Below are positions 36,994 through 47,670 of a DNA stretch of 64,000 nt, one piece after another. The position numbers were made by a program, and so were the translations under genes. The stretch is from the NCBI GenBank assembly GCA_945946665.1, contig CAMEWO010000001.1, forward strand, positions 1 through 64,000, read 5' to 3'. The stretch's first letter is position 1. Every line of letters begins with the position of its first letter. The DNA comes from an uncultured Eubacterium sp. (GTDB lineage Bacteria; Bacillota; Clostridia; Lachnospirales; Lachnospiraceae). The notes under the pieces were generated by a model that was not told the DNA's origin, searched no databases, and saw only the letters and a program-made list of their open reading frames with translations.

Positions 36994-38370
36994 ATGAAAT
37001 TATGGGGAGGACGCTTCACTAAAGAGACAGACAAGCTGGTTAATAATTTTAATGCCTCTATCTCCTTTGACCAGAAATTCTTCAGACAGGATATCCGTGG
37101 AAGTATAGCCCATGCAAAGATGTTAGGTGCTTCTGGAATTATCACCCAGCAGGAAAGCGATGAAATAATACAGGGTCTTGAAGGAATTCTAGGAGATATT
37201 GAGGAAGGCAGACTTGCAATCAATGATGAATATGAAGATATTCATACATTTATGGAAGCAACACTTATTGAAAGAATTGGTGACGCTGGCAAGAAGCTTC
37301 ATACCGGACGCAGCCGTAATGACCAGGTTGCTCTTGATATGCGTCTGTATACAAGAGACGAGGTCATGAATGTTGACGGAGAGCTTAAGGAACTTATGGC
37401 GGTAATATTAAGAATAATGAAGGCTAACACAGAAACCTACATGCCAGGATTCACTCACCTTCAAAAAGCCCAGCCTGTAACTGTTGCCCATCATTTTGGA
37501 GCTTATTTTGAGATGTTTTGCAGAGACAGGAGCAGACTTTCAGACATATACAACAGAATGAACTACTGCCCTCTTGGAGCAGGTGCTCTTGCTGGAACTA
37601 CTTATCCGTTAGACAGGGAAATGACTGCCAGTCTTCTTGGTTTTAACGGACCTACACTTAACAGTATGGATTCCGTATCTGACAGGGATTACTTAATAGA
37701 ATTCTTAAGTGCTCTTTCAACTATAATGATGCATTTAAGCAGGTTTTCAGAAGAAATATGTATCTGGAATTCCAATGAATACAGATTCATTGAACTGGAT
37801 GATGCATACAGTACAGGTTCAAGTATTATGCCACAGAAGAAAAACCCTGATATAGCAGAACTTGTACGTGGAAAAACAGGCCGTGTATATGGTGCCCTTG
37901 TAAGTATTCTCACCACAATGAAAGGGATTCCTCTTGCATATAACAAAGATATGCAGGAAGACAAGGAACTCACATTTGATGCTATCGATACTGTCAAGGG
38001 ATGCATTAGTCTATTTAAAGGCATGATTGATACTATGAAATTCAACACAGCCCGGATGGAGGATTCGGCTAAAAAGGGATTTACCAATGCTACCGATGCA
38101 GCTGACTACCTTGTTAAGAAGGGAGTTCCATTCAGGGATGCTCACGGAATTATTGGACAACTGGTTCTTATGTGTATTGACAGAGGAATTTCGCTTGATG
38201 AACTTCCATTGTCTGATTACAAGTCAGTATGTCCTGAATTCGAGGATGATGTATATGACGCAATCAGCCTTAAGACATGTGTTGAGAAGAGACTTACTCT
38301 TGGTGCTCCAGGCCCTGAGATTATGGCAAAAGTAATCAAAATCTATGAAGAATATATGAATAAGAATTAA
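36994..38370 (+). CDS. argH: Argininosuccinate lyase
   Basis: ArgH cleaves argininosuccinate to arginine and fumarate, the last step of arginine synthesis. The 458 residues match family length. The fumarase/aspartase superfamily signature [12 protein letters not shown] is at 275-286, with the N-terminal motif [12 protein letters not shown] and [13 protein letters not shown]. No other arg genes are adjacent (argG is often beside it). A terminator follows. Confidence 0.97.
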   Translation: MKLWGGRFTKETDKLVNNFNASISFDQKFFRQDIRGSIAHAKMLGASGIITQQESDEIIQGLEGILGDIEEGRLAINDEYEDIHTFMEATLIERIGDAGKKLHTGRSRNDQVALDMRLYTRDEVMNVDGELKELMAVILRIMKANTETYMPGFTHLQKAQPVTVAHHFGAYFEMFCRDRSRLSDIYNRMNYCPLGAGALAGTTYPLDREMTASLLGFNGPTLNSMDSVSDRDYLIEFLSALSTIMMHLSRFSEEICIWNSNEYRFIELDDAYSTGSSIMPQKKNPDIAELVRGKTGRVYGALVSILTTMKGIPLAYNKDMQEDKELTFDAIDTVKGCISLFKGMIDTMKFNTARMEDSAKKGFTNATDAADYLVKKGVPFRDAHGIIGQLVLMCIDRGISLDELPLSDYKSVCPEFEDDVYDAISLKTCVEKRLTLGAPGPEIMAKVIKIYEEYMNKN

Positions 38371-38393
38371 ATTCGCTTTCACAAAACAAAAAC

Positions 38394-38434
38394 AGGAGCT
38401 TTCACAAACATATATATTACCTGTGAAAGCTCCT
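38394..38434. terminator. Bidirectional terminator between argH and the chemoreceptor gene
   Basis: Thirteen-base perfect arms AGGAGCTTTCACA and TGTGAAAGCTCCT lie between convergent genes. T-rich sequence follows on the minus strand (TGTTTTTGTTTTG) and a weaker ATTATTAT on the plus strand. Confidence 0.8.
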
Positions 38435-38459
38435 ATTATTATGCCTTGATATACTAATT

Positions 38460-40106
38460 CTAATTGAAATAACTTACTGCCTCATGTAAATCGCTGGCAA
38501 CATTAGAGATGTCATCACTTGAATTTTTAAGTACTGACATATTTCCTTCAATTACTGTTGCACTGGCAGATGTTTCCTGAGAAGCAGCAGCGTTCTCCTG
38601 GGATGTTGCAGATAAAGTCTCAACTGAATCAGATATGCTGTCTTTAATTAACATAAGACTCTTAACCTCAGAATAAATGCTGTCCGTATTAGTTGAAATA
38701 TCCTCAACACCACTTAATACTGTCTCCATAGTTCTCTGTGTATCTGCAAGCTTATTAATCTGATGACTTGCATTCTTGCTTAAATCATCACTAAGGGCTG
38801 ATGACTTTTCTACCTGGCTTACAATATTACTAATTATGATAGAAATCTTTTTAGCCGAATCTGCACTCTGCTGTGCAAGTGCACCTATCTCTCCTGCAAC
38901 AACTGCAAATCCCCTGCCCGATTCGCCTGCTCTTGCGGCCTCAATGCTGGCATTAAGACTTAACAGATTAGTCTGGGTTGTAATCTCTTCTATAGCTCTT
39001 ACAATACTGTTAATCTCTTCCACTGCATTTAAAGTATCACGGCTCTGATTAACAATAGCTTCTACACTGTTCTTAGTATCCTCATTAATGCCAAGCAATT
39101 CGTTCATGATATGCTTTGTGTCCATGGCATCATCTGATACTGACTTGGTAGTTTCATTAAGTTCATCAATATGGCTTGTTATCATATCGAGCTTTGCAGA
39201 TAATTCTTCAATATTAGCCATTAAATCTGAAGATGTCTCTGCCTGGTTTGTTGCACCATGTGCAACATCATCCATGGCTGACACTACATTAGAAACAGAT
39301 GAAGAGGTGTCAGATACAACATCATTAAGCTTTACCGAATCACTGTTTAATATTCCACTGTTCTTCTGTATTCTGTCTACAACCTCTCTTAATCTTTCAG
39401 CTAATTTATTAGTGCAGTCTGCCAGTCCGTCGATTTCATCATTCTTATTAATCTTCTTAACATGACAGTCAATATTCAGATTACCATCTGTCAGAGTTCT
39501 TAAATCATTGGCCACTATCTGGATAGACTTAACAAGCATCAGGCACACAACAAATGTAATTGCAAGAAGCACTACTGCAATTATTGAACCAACAACCACC
39601 ATATGAACAATAAGACCATTAATTACTTCCTGAATCTTACTCTGTTCAAGACCTATAAACAGGATACCTACAATCTCCTCACCATTCTTTAATGGTTCAT
39701 ATGTAGCAAAATACTTAACCCCCTGAATATCTACGCCCTCGGAAATATAATTTTCACCTTGATTTAATACTGTATCAATTACTGCATCAGATGCCTTGGT
39801 TCCAACAATTCTATTACCACCTGAATCTTTAATTGTGGTAAGATATCTTGTATCTCCATAGAATATTGTCATATGTACTTCATCTTTATTATAGATGGCA
39901 TCAAGCAAATCTTCTGTAAGAGGAGTATTGCCCTTATAAACCTGCCCGTTTTTCAATGAATAGCTTCCATCCATAAGATTATCATATGACTGAAGTACGG
40001 CAACAGCAATACTTGTCAGTTTCTCACTGTACAATGACTTGGTACTCTTCTCGCTGTTCATTATTGCAGAAATAAGAATGCTTCCATACAACAGAATCAT
40101 TGCCAT
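38460..40106 (-). CDS. Methyl-accepting chemotaxis protein with Cache-type sensor
   Basis: The 548-residue receptor has a short first helix, a single Cache-like extracytoplasmic domain (about 25-150, [21 protein letters not shown]), a second helix (about 163-190), HAMP, and a long coiled-coil signalling domain with hairpin tip [20 protein letters not shown] (slightly diverged ends). The N-terminus is odd: [21 protein letters not shown] begins directly in the hydrophobic helix, with no basic residues and no clear SD. The gene starts 8 bp after the ParC-like gene. It may have lost its original 5' end or be translated by coupling. Confidence 0.88.
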   Translation of the reverse strand: MAMILLYGSILISAIMNSEKSTKSLYSEKLTSIAVAVLQSYDNLMDGSYSLKNGQVYKGNTPLTEDLLDAIYNKDEVHMTIFYGDTRYLTTIKDSGGNRIVGTKASDAVIDTVLNQGENYISEGVDIQGVKYFATYEPLKNGEEIVGILFIGLEQSKIQEVINGLIVHMVVVGSIIAVVLLAITFVVCLMLVKSIQIVANDLRTLTDGNLNIDCHVKKINKNDEIDGLADCTNKLAERLREVVDRIQKNSGILNSDSVKLNDVVSDTSSSVSNVVSAMDDVAHGATNQAETSSDLMANIEELSAKLDMITSHIDELNETTKSVSDDAMDTKHIMNELLGINEDTKNSVEAIVNQSRDTLNAVEEINSIVRAIEEITTQTNLLSLNASIEAARAGESGRGFAVVAGEIGALAQQSADSAKKISIIISNIVSQVEKSSALSDDLSKNASHQINKLADTQRTMETVLSGVEDISTNTDSIYSEVKSLMLIKDSISDSVETLSATSQENAAASQETSASATVIEGNMSVLKNSSDDISNVASDLHEAVSYFN

Positions 40107-40114
40107 GTCAAGAA

Positions 40115-42427
40115 TTATATCTTGACCCTGGTTCCTTTACTATCTCTGTGATTAAGCTTCATCTTTCCAAAGTCAATAGTTTTTCCTTTATAATCCATGG
40201 TAAACTCATCACCTTCACCAAGAAGAAATACATCCTCAACATAATCATCCTTTGACAGCTTAATTCCCCGCACTCCTACTGCAGACTTCTTTTTCATAGG
40301 AATATCTGTAAGAGGGAATTTAAGGAATACTCCTCCGGCAGTCTGAAGGATAACATTCTTATCGCTTAGGACTTCTTCCACCTCAACAATAGTTCCATCA
40401 TAATTAAACTTAGAGTACGCTTCTACCCTGACATCAGTTTCATTAATACTAATAACAGAATCTTCTTCTGTAAGTTTTGTAGCAGCAACAGTCTTCTTTG
40501 CCACATCAAACTCAGCTGTGTCCACAATCTTCATCATTCCCATTTTAGTTGTAAAAAGAAGCTTCTGGCTTTTAATTCTTTCAAATGGGCACATGTATAT
40601 TATATATTCACCACTGCTGTTATAATTTCCCAGATTATCAATAGGCACCCCTTTATCCCTGAAACGTGTACTGAAAGGAATATCTTTTATCTTAATCTGA
40701 TGAAGCAGTCCATTATCTGTAAAAATACATATCTTATCTGTATTCATGCAGGAGAAAATGTATTTGTACTCGCTGTGGATTACTTCCCTGTTACGCTCAT
40801 ATGCCGCCATATCAATGGTTTTGGCATAACCAAAACGGTCCATAATAAACATAATTTCCTGTTCAGGAATCTCTTTTTCCACAAATACAGCTGCCTGGGC
40901 ATCTTCAATAACTGTTTTTCTAGGGAAGCTGTATTCTTTCTTAATCTTTAACAGCTCTGCTTTAATTACCTTTGCCATAGCATTTCTGCTTCCCAGTATT
41001 TTTTCATATTCAGCTATTTTCTTAAGACATTCATCGTACTCCTTCTTAAGAGCAAGAACTTCAAGCCCAATGAGTTTATAAAGTCGCATCTCAAGAATGG
41101 CAGAAGCCTGTTTTTCAGTAAAATCAAGCTTTGATGCCTGTTTCCTGGAATTTTCAGACTTGAATTTAATGCCATCTGTATTACCATTAATGAGACATTC
41201 TTTTGCCATCTTAAGATTAGAACTTCCTCTTAATATCTCAATAATCAGGTCAATTATATCACATGCCCTGATAAGACCTTCCTTAATCTCCTTGTTGGCA
41301 AGCTCTTTGTTAAGAAGAGTTGTATATTTCCTTGTAGCCAGCTGGAATTGGAAATCGACATGATGCATTATAATCTTCTTAAGTCCAAGAGTTTCAGGCT
41401 TACCATCAACAATTGCAAGCATATTGACACCAAATGTATCCTCAAGCTTAGTCTTCTTATAAAGGAGATTTTTCAGATTCTCAACATCCGCATTCTTTTT
41501 TAATTCAAGTACTATTCTAATACCTTCCTTTGAAGATTCATTAGACACATCCACAATATCAGTAGTTTTCTTTGTCTCAACAAGGTCAACAATATCAGAT
41601 ATAAACTTACCGATATTGGCACCAATCATTGTATAAGGAATTTCTGTAATAACCAGCTTATCCCTGTCACTTTTCCTCTGTCCAGGCTCAAGCACAACCT
41701 TGCCACGAAGCTTAATCTTACCTGTTCCAGTCTCATATATGTCAGACAATTCTGACTTATTGATTACAATACCACCTGTTGGAAAATCCGGTCCTGGCAT
41801 CAGTCCAAGAAGTTCTTCTGTTGTTATGTCATTATTATCCATGTATGCACATACAGCATCTACAACTTCTCCCAGATTATGTGTTGGAATATTTGTTGTC
41901 ATACCAACAGCAATACCATCTGCACCATTAATCAGAAGATTAGGAATTCTTACTGGAAGAACAGACGGTTCTTTTTCTGTCTCATCAAAATTAGGTACGA
42001 AATCCACCACATCCTTATCCAGATCAGCAAGGTACACATCCTGTGTAAACTTCTTAAGCTTTGCTTCTGTATAACGCATGGCAGCGGCACCATCACCTTC
42101 AATTGAGCCAAAATTACCATGACCGTCTACAAGTGCCATTCCTTTCTTAAAATCCTGGGATAAAACCACAAGAGTTTCATAGATTGAACTGTCACCATGT
42201 GGATGATATTTACCCATGGCATCACCAACAATACGGGCAGATTTTCTATGTGGCTTATCATAATTTAATCCCAGCTGATCCATGGCATAAAGTACTCTTC
42301 TCTGAACCGGCTTTAATCCATCCCTGACATCCGGGAGAGCTCTTGCAGTAATAACACTCATTGAGTAATCAATAAATGACTTCTGCATAAGTTCAGAATA
42401 CTCTGTTTTAATAATATTCTCAGACAT
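40115..42427 (-). CDS. parC: Type II topoisomerase subunit A, ParC-like
   Basis: The 770-residue protein is the DNA-cleaving subunit. The catalytic tyrosine is Tyr119 in [11 protein letters not shown]. The quinolone-determining region reads [13 protein letters not shown] with Ser80 and Glu84, the residues and numbering found in Gram-positive ParC, and carries no classical resistance change. The C-terminal beta-pinwheel lacks a canonical GyrA box (QRRGGKG). Both points favour topoisomerase IV over gyrase. The partner gene lies immediately upstream, 35 bp away. A second pair would be expected elsewhere in the genome. Confidence 0.8.
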   Translation of the reverse strand: MSENIIKTEYSELMQKSFIDYSMSVITARALPDVRDGLKPVQRRVLYAMDQLGLNYDKPHRKSARIVGDAMGKYHPHGDSSIYETLVVLSQDFKKGMALVDGHGNFGSIEGDGAAAMRYTEAKLKKFTQDVYLADLDKDVVDFVPNFDETEKEPSVLPVRIPNLLINGADGIAVGMTTNIPTHNLGEVVDAVCAYMDNNDITTEELLGLMPGPDFPTGGIVINKSELSDIYETGTGKIKLRGKVVLEPGQRKSDRDKLVITEIPYTMIGANIGKFISDIVDLVETKKTTDIVDVSNESSKEGIRIVLELKKNADVENLKNLLYKKTKLEDTFGVNMLAIVDGKPETLGLKKIIMHHVDFQFQLATRKYTTLLNKELANKEIKEGLIRACDIIDLIIEILRGSSNLKMAKECLINGNTDGIKFKSENSRKQASKLDFTEKQASAILEMRLYKLIGLEVLALKKEYDECLKKIAEYEKILGSRNAMAKVIKAELLKIKKEYSFPRKTVIEDAQAAVFVEKEIPEQEIMFIMDRFGYAKTIDMAAYERNREVIHSEYKYIFSCMNTDKICIFTDNGLLHQIKIKDIPFSTRFRDKGVPIDNLGNYNSSGEYIIYMCPFERIKSQKLLFTTKMGMMKIVDTAEFDVAKKTVAATKLTEEDSVISINETDVRVEAYSKFNYDGTIVEVEEVLSDKNVILQTAGGVFLKFPLTDIPMKKKSAVGVRGIKLSKDDYVEDVFLLGEGDEFTMDYKGKTIDFGKMKLNHRDSKGTRVKI

Positions 42428-42462
42428 TTAATTCTCCATTCTACTATCGTATATATTATAAA

Positions 42463-44409
42463 TCAGGCATCAATCTCAGCTTCATTAGCATGATTATATA
42501 TAAATTCTCTTCGTGGAGGAACATCGCTGCCCATAAGAAGTGATGTAACCTCTGTAGCCATTCTGGCATCCTCAATTTCAACCTGTTTTAAAATTCTTGT
42601 ATCTGGATTAAGGGTTGTCTCCCACAGCTGTTCCGGGTCCATCTCACCAAGCCCCTTGTATCTTTGAAGTGAAAATGAACCTGACGGATGTGACTGTCTG
42701 TATTTTTCAAGAGCCTTGTCATCATAGAGATACACACTGTCACCCTTCTTACCACCCTTTCCCTGCTTGTCTGTTTTTTTCATCTCAGCTTTATATAAAG
42801 GTGGGGTTGCAATATATACATGCCCCTGATTAATCAGTTCCGGCATGAATCTGTAGAAGAAGGTAAGAAGAAGAGTATCAATATGTGCACCATCCACATC
42901 AGCATCTGTCATAATTATTATCTTATCATATCTTAACTTTGATATATCGAAATCGTTGCCATATCCTTCAAGAAATCCACATCCAAAGGAATTAATCATA
43001 GTCTTTATCTCAGCATTGGCAAGAACCTTATCAATAGATGCTTTCTCAACATTAAGTATCTTACCTCTGATAGGAAGAATAGCCTGTGTCCTTCTGTTTC
43101 TGGCAGTCTTGGCCGAACCACCGGCTGAATCTCCCTCAACTATAAACACTTCACACTCTGATGGGTCCCTGCTTTCACAATTAGCAAGCTTTCCATTAGA
43201 ATCAATTGAAAACTTAGGCTTTGATAACAGATTGGTCTTAGCCTTCTCCTCAGCTTTCCTGATCTTGGCTGATTTCTCAGCACAGGCAATAACAGCCTTC
43301 AACTGTTCAAGGTTACGGTCAAAATACATCTGTACTTCGTCATTGGTAATTGAACTGACAACTGTTCCAGCATCAGGATTATCAAGCTTTGTCTTTGTCT
43401 GTCCTTCAAATCTTGGTTCCGGATGTTTAATTGCAACAATGGCTGTCATTCCATTTCTTACATCAAGACCTGTAAAATTAACATCCTTTTCCTTAAGTAT
43501 TCCCAATTCCCTTGCATACTGGTTAATTACCATGGTAAACTTGGATTTAAAGCCCGTAATATGAGTACCACCCTCCTGAGTGTATATATTATTACAGAAA
43601 CCTAATATATTTTCCTCAAACTCATTAACATACTGGAATGCACATTCTACCTCAATTCCATCCATGCTCTTTTTAAAATATATTATATCTGTAACAGTTT
43701 CCTTACCATCATTAAGTTCTTTGACATATGCCTTAATTCCATCAGGTTCAGAAAATGTCTCTTTTTCACTAATTCCATCCCTGTTGTCCTGAAAATATAT
43801 TGTAAGCCCCGGATTAAGATAGGCAGTTTCATGTAAACGGCTTTTTATGGCATCTTCCTTAAATATGGTCTTTTCAAATATTTCTCCATCTGGAAGGAAA
43901 GTAACTGTTGTTCCTGTGTCATTCTTTCTGCATGTACCAACTTTCTCCAACGGACCACAGACTTTGCCTCTTTCATATCTTTGATGATAAACACAACCAT
44001 CCACACGGATTTCCACCTCAAGCCACACTGAAAGTGCATTAACAACTGAGGCACCTACACCATGAAGTCCGCCAGATATTTTATATCCTCCGTCGCCGAA
44101 TTTACCACCAGCATGAAGGACAGTAAACACAACTTCTACTGCTGGAATTCCTGCTTTAGGATGAATTCCAACAGGTATTCCACGTCCATTATCCTTAATG
44201 GTAGCAGAACCATCTTCATTCAAAACAACGTAAATCTCACTGCAATACCCTGCCAGATGCTCATCAACAGCATTATCTGCAATTTCATAGATAAGGTGGT
44301 TAAGTCCTTTTGTTCCAACACTTCCAATATACATTCCCGGACGCATTCTGACTGCCTCCAGCCCCTCCAGAATTGATATACTGTTAGCATCATAATTTTG
44401 TTTCGACAT
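42463..44409 (-). CDS. parE: Type II topoisomerase subunit B, ParE/GyrB-like
   Basis: The 648-residue ATPase subunit begins with the GHKL domain (EGLEAVRMRPGMYIG, EIADNAVDEHLAG, GGLHGVGASVVNALS) and contains the transducer domain. The TOPRIM motifs are EGDSAGGSAKT and DADVDGAHI, ending with RYKGLGEMDPEQLWETT. It is the partner of the ParC-like subunit downstream. Sequence inspection alone separates ParE and GyrB poorly, so the name follows the neighbour. Confidence 0.75.
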   Translation of the reverse strand: MSKQNYDANSISILEGLEAVRMRPGMYIGSVGTKGLNHLIYEIADNAVDEHLAGYCSEIYVVLNEDGSATIKDNGRGIPVGIHPKAGIPAVEVVFTVLHAGGKFGDGGYKISGGLHGVGASVVNALSVWLEVEIRVDGCVYHQRYERGKVCGPLEKVGTCRKNDTGTTVTFLPDGEIFEKTIFKEDAIKSRLHETAYLNPGLTIYFQDNRDGISEKETFSEPDGIKAYVKELNDGKETVTDIIYFKKSMDGIEVECAFQYVNEFEENILGFCNNIYTQEGGTHITGFKSKFTMVINQYARELGILKEKDVNFTGLDVRNGMTAIVAIKHPEPRFEGQTKTKLDNPDAGTVVSSITNDEVQMYFDRNLEQLKAVIACAEKSAKIRKAEEKAKTNLLSKPKFSIDSNGKLANCESRDPSECEVFIVEGDSAGGSAKTARNRRTQAILPIRGKILNVEKASIDKVLANAEIKTMINSFGCGFLEGYGNDFDISKLRYDKIIIMTDADVDGAHIDTLLLTFFYRFMPELINQGHVYIATPPLYKAEMKKTDKQGKGGKKGDSVYLYDDKALEKYRQSHPSGSFSLQRYKGLGEMDPEQLWETTLNPDTRILKQVEIEDARMATEVTSLLMGSDVPPRREFIYNHANEAEIDA

Positions 44410-44437
44410 TACAAATTCTCTCCTGTTTACACTATCT

Positions 44438-45427
44438 TTATTTCAGATACTGGTTATATATATCTTCAAAACTTACACTAAACATTTTAGCTGTTGAAGT
44501 TTTCCTGGTATTCCATATTTTTTCGTTAACCTCAACATAATGCTTCTGTTCATATTCTTCAAATACACTGTTAAAATAGTCAAGACCCTTCTTGTTTTCC
44601 ATAGCCACTTTATTAGCTTCTGTCTTGGTCTTGTCATTATCACTGCTGCACTTGATAATGTAATATTTGTCCTGAACCTTAATAATATCACTTACTTCCC
44701 CGGTTGAAAGATTATATGCAGCCTCCTCAAAAGCACTGTCCAACTCTCCTTTTCTACATTCCCTCTCATATTCTGAAGGATTGTAGTCTCTTGCAACAAC
44801 GTAAAAGACTTCGTTATTATCTATTCTTTTCCTGGCTTCCTTAATATCAGACTCATTATCTGTACATATATACTGAATCTGGATTACTCTGGCATCGTCA
44901 TAGCTCACCTCTGTATTCTGTCCAGAAATAATGTCACTATATAAACTTTCGGCAACAGCAAAGCTTGTAAACATACTGGTCAGCTTATCCTTAGTAATTG
45001 AATACTGGGATATCTCATCGCTGGAAAGTCCGGCATAAAATGTATCAACTGCATTAGCCACACCCTCTTTCTGGGTTCTTGATAATACTGTTCCCTTCTC
45101 CTTAGCTAACAGGTTCATACAATATATTCTTTCAAGTTTAGCTTTCACCTGTTCCTTTACATAATCATCAAATGTAACATCACCTATTTTCTCATTCCAT
45201 ATATCAGCCCCAAACAGTTTCTCATATTCTCTCCTGGCATCTGAAAGAAGAATATCTGCCTCGCATATATCAGCCTTTAAATCCCCTACTTTAAAGAATT
45301 CATTCTTACGTATTCCTGTGGAAATGTATATAAAGCTTCCATTAAAGAATTTCATATACCCAAACAGAAATACGGCAGCAAGTAAAATTGCTGTAATAAG
45401 TATAATTCGTCTTTTTCTTCTTCTCAT
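44438..45427 (-). CDS. Membrane-anchored parvulin-type peptidyl-prolyl isomerase (PrsA/SurA-like)
   Basis: A very basic N-terminus (MRRRKRRIILI) leads into one membrane helix (about 8-27) with no lipobox cysteine, so this is a signal anchor rather than a PrsA lipoprotein. A helical SurA_N-like region follows, then a PpiC-type domain with VIQIQYI, FYVVARDYN and LSTGEVSDIIKVQDKYYIIKC. It probably helps fold exported proteins outside the membrane. It lies 27 bp downstream of rlmH. ATG 45427 is used in preference to the adjacent TTG. Confidence 0.8.
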   Translation of the reverse strand: MRRRKRRIILITAILLAAVFLFGYMKFFNGSFIYISTGIRKNEFFKVGDLKADICEADILLSDARREYEKLFGADIWNEKIGDVTFDDYVKEQVKAKLERIYCMNLLAKEKGTVLSRTQKEGVANAVDTFYAGLSSDEISQYSITKDKLTSMFTSFAVAESLYSDIISGQNTEVSYDDARVIQIQYICTDNESDIKEARKRIDNNEVFYVVARDYNPSEYERECRKGELDSAFEEAAYNLSTGEVSDIIKVQDKYYIIKCSSDNDKTKTEANKVAMENKKGLDYFNSVFEEYEQKHYVEVNEKIWNTRKTSTAKMFSVSFEDIYNQYLK

Positions 45428-45457
45428 CAATCAATCTCCATTCAAAAACAAAAAAAT

Positions 45458-45937
45458 TTACTTGTGGTAAGGTTCATTCTTCATAATTCTGAACGTTCTG
45501 TATATCTGTTCTAACAGAATCACTCTCATAAGCTGATGTGGAAAAGTCATCTTTGAAAAACTCAGTTTATAATCAGCTCTGTTTAACACATCAGCAGATA
45601 GCCCCAGAGAACCGCCTATTACAAAGGCAATACTGCTTATCCCCTCTATCCCCAGTTTTTCAATATGCTGTGAGAGTTCTACTGAATCAAGCATCTTTCC
45701 CTGGATAGCAAGAGCACACACGTAATCATTATCCTGTATGCTCTGCAGGATTCTTAATCCCTCTTTAATCTTTATCTGCTCATTGACTAACTCACTGGCA
45801 TTATCCGGGGTTTTCTCATCTGGAAGCTCAACGATTTCAAGTTTGCAGTATCTTGAAAGGCGCTTTGAGTATTCCTCTACTGCCTTGGTAAAAAAGTTCT
45901 CTTTGATTTTCCCTACACAGATAACACGGATTCTCAT
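45458..45937 (-). CDS. rlmH: 23S rRNA (pseudouridine-1915-N3) methyltransferase
   Basis: RlmH is a SPOUT methyltransferase. The 159 residues match the family, with the N-terminus MRIRVICVGKIKE, the cofactor loop FVIGGSLGLS and the C-terminal signature LSFSKMTFPHQLMRVILLEQIYRTFRI. Its ATG overlaps the stop codon of the small acidic gene upstream (TAATG), implying coupled translation. Confidence 0.97.
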   Translation of the reverse strand: MRIRVICVGKIKENFFTKAVEEYSKRLSRYCKLEIVELPDEKTPDNASELVNEQIKIKEGLRILQSIQDNDYVCALAIQGKMLDSVELSQHIEKLGIEGISSIAFVIGGSLGLSADVLNRADYKLSFSKMTFPHQLMRVILLEQIYRTFRIMKNEPYHK

Positions 45938-46203
45938 TAAGCTTCCACCACCAGATATTTTCCACTGTCCAGTTTAAATACTTCTAGTTCTTCCTCTAAT
46001 TCTTCATCTGATAATGAATCTACATCCATTCCCTCTTCGCTTAAATACTCCCTTACTTCTTTAATTGTATCAAAGCATTGTGCAAAGCAGTCTTCCAGAA
46101 ATTCCTTAGCTTCATCAACTGTATCAGCCACTGGCTCATCAAAAAGCTTTCCCTGATCTCTTAAGAAGACCATGGCACATTCCTCAAGCATATTCTCTTC
46201 CAT
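45937..46203 (-). CDS. Small acidic protein, 88 residues, unknown function
   Basis: The product from ATG 46203 (AGGAGG 7 nt upstream) begins MEENMLEECAMVFLRDQGKLF and has acidic repeats near its end (SLSDEELEEELEVFKLD). No signal peptide, helix or known motif is evident. It overlaps its neighbours on both sides by single bases (TAATG), so it belongs to the maf-HAD-this-rlmH operon. Function unknown. Confidence 0.8.
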   Translation of the reverse strand: MEENMLEECAMVFLRDQGKLFDEPVADTVDEAKEFLEDCFAQCFDTIKEVREYLSEEGMDVDSLSDEELEEELEVFKLDSGKYLVVEA

Positions 46204-46979
46204 TATATTCCTCCTATATTCCTTAATGTTTTCTCCACACTGTCTGTTACGAATCTTCCACATCTTTTCACGTCATCAACGGCACCTTCAAGTACATAAG
46301 AATAATATACACTCTGGAGCATTTCAACATCATTATAATTATCTCCAAATGCCATGCACTCCTCAGGCTTTATTGACAATATATCAAGAATCCTTCTAAC
46401 AGCATCACCTTTGTTAACATTCTTTGCCATATAATCAAGATACAAAGAGCCAGATACTGTGGCAGCAGCTCTGTCACCCCATGTATTAATAAGATACTCC
46501 CTTGAGTTATCAATACCCTTCAGGTCACATACAGCAACCTTAAGAATATCCTCATCAATTTCCCTAAAATCTTTAACAATTTTAGTTTTATATTTTACAA
46601 CTTTAGTCATTCTGTTAAGGTACTCTTCTGTCTTAGGACATATATAGGCATATTCCTCGCCAGATGCAAGAATTTCACAGCTAGGTATCTTAACCACATC
46701 GTCAATTATATCCATGGCAAGATTGTAATCCATTGCTGTCTTAACAATAGTTTCACCTTTGTATTTTACTAAAGCACCATTCTCTGCAATATACATAAGC
46801 CTGTCACTTATTGGCTCAAACAGCATCTTTAGGCTTTCAACCTGTCTGCCACTGGCTGGAGCAAATATTATTCCCCGGGATACCAGTGAATCTATAACAT
46901 CTATAAGTGATTTGTCCACACTCTGTGCCCCGTTAAGCAGTATTGTGCCATCCAGGTCACTTGCAATAAATTTGATCAT
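46203..46979 (-). CDS. Cof-type HAD-superfamily phosphatase
   Basis: The 258-residue protein carries HAD motif I in IASDLDGTILL (nucleophile Asp8), a type IIB cap domain, motif III Lys in MAKNVNKGDAV and motif IV AFGDNYNDVEML. Such enzymes dephosphorylate small sugar phosphates or cofactors; the substrate cannot be told. The start lies inside the last 23 nt of maf. Confidence 0.9.
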   Translation of the reverse strand: MIKFIASDLDGTILLNGAQSVDKSLIDVIDSLVSRGIIFAPASGRQVESLKMLFEPISDRLMYIAENGALVKYKGETIVKTAMDYNLAMDIIDDVVKIPSCEILASGEEYAYICPKTEEYLNRMTKVVKYKTKIVKDFREIDEDILKVAVCDLKGIDNSREYLINTWGDRAAATVSGSLYLDYMAKNVNKGDAVRRILDILSIKPEECMAFGDNYNDVEMLQSVYYSYVLEGAVDDVKRCGRFVTDSVEKTLRNIGGI

Positions 46980-47541
46980 ATTTTTTCAACTCCTGATACA
47001 GCCTTCCTACCGGAAGTCCTACAACATTATTATAATCTCCCTCAATTCCTTTAATATAACGAGCAAACAGACCTTGTATTCCATAAGCACCTGCTTTGTC
47101 AAAAGGTTCGCCTGAAGCAATATAATCCCTTATTTCTTCATCTGATATATCGAAAAGCTCAACAGAAGTCTTTTCACAGAATGATGAAGAAAAATTACCA
47201 GATTTTATGAAAGCTCCTGTAAAAACTTCATGTTTCTTACCTGAAAGACTCTTTAATATATTGAATGCATCCCTTTCATCAACAGGCTTTAACAGAACTT
47301 TTCCATTATGATATACAATCGTATCAGCACTAATTACGATTGAGTTCTGCTTTTCTTCGTCTGATAATGTCTGGTATACAGCCATTCCCTTATTATATGC
47401 TAAATCCTTCACCATATCCTCTGGTGAAGTTAATAATGTATCCTCGTTTACATTACTGGTAATAACCTTAAATTCCAGCCCTATCTGTGAAAGTAGTTCC
47501 TTCCTTCTGGGAGAACCAGATGCTAAAATTATAGATTTCAT
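46957..47541 (-). CDS. maf: Maf-family nucleoside triphosphate pyrophosphatase
   Basis: Maf proteins hydrolyse non-canonical or modified nucleotides (dTTP/UTP type) and are linked to septum formation. The 194 residues include the signature ILASGSPRRKELLSQ and the catalytic segment SADTIVYHNGKVLLKP. No good SD precedes the ATG. The 3' end overlaps the HAD gene by 23 bp. Upstream lies the 289-bp palindromic repeat. Confidence 0.93.
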   Translation of the reverse strand: MKSIILASGSPRRKELLSQIGLEFKVITSNVNEDTLLTSPEDMVKDLAYNKGMAVYQTLSDEEKQNSIVISADTIVYHNGKVLLKPVDERDAFNILKSLSGKKHEVFTGAFIKSGNFSSSFCEKTSVELFDISDEEIRDYIASGEPFDKAGAYGIQGLFARYIKGIEGDYNNVVGLPVGRLYQELKKYDQIYCK

Positions 47542-47670
47542 AATGTCTGTTTATTTCACTCCATTTGTCTTATTACAGCCTGTATCACAGCCATACTTTA
47601 AAGCACAGTTACATTGTATTTTATCATTTTTAATATAAATCATCAAGTTACATTTGACTGCCCCAGCATC

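Noticed and set aside
42463-44409. Second set of proteins encoded antisense to parE (for example 42956-43564)
   Set aside because: Long antisense frames occur opposite many genes here because of codon bias. They lack ribosome sites and known motifs.
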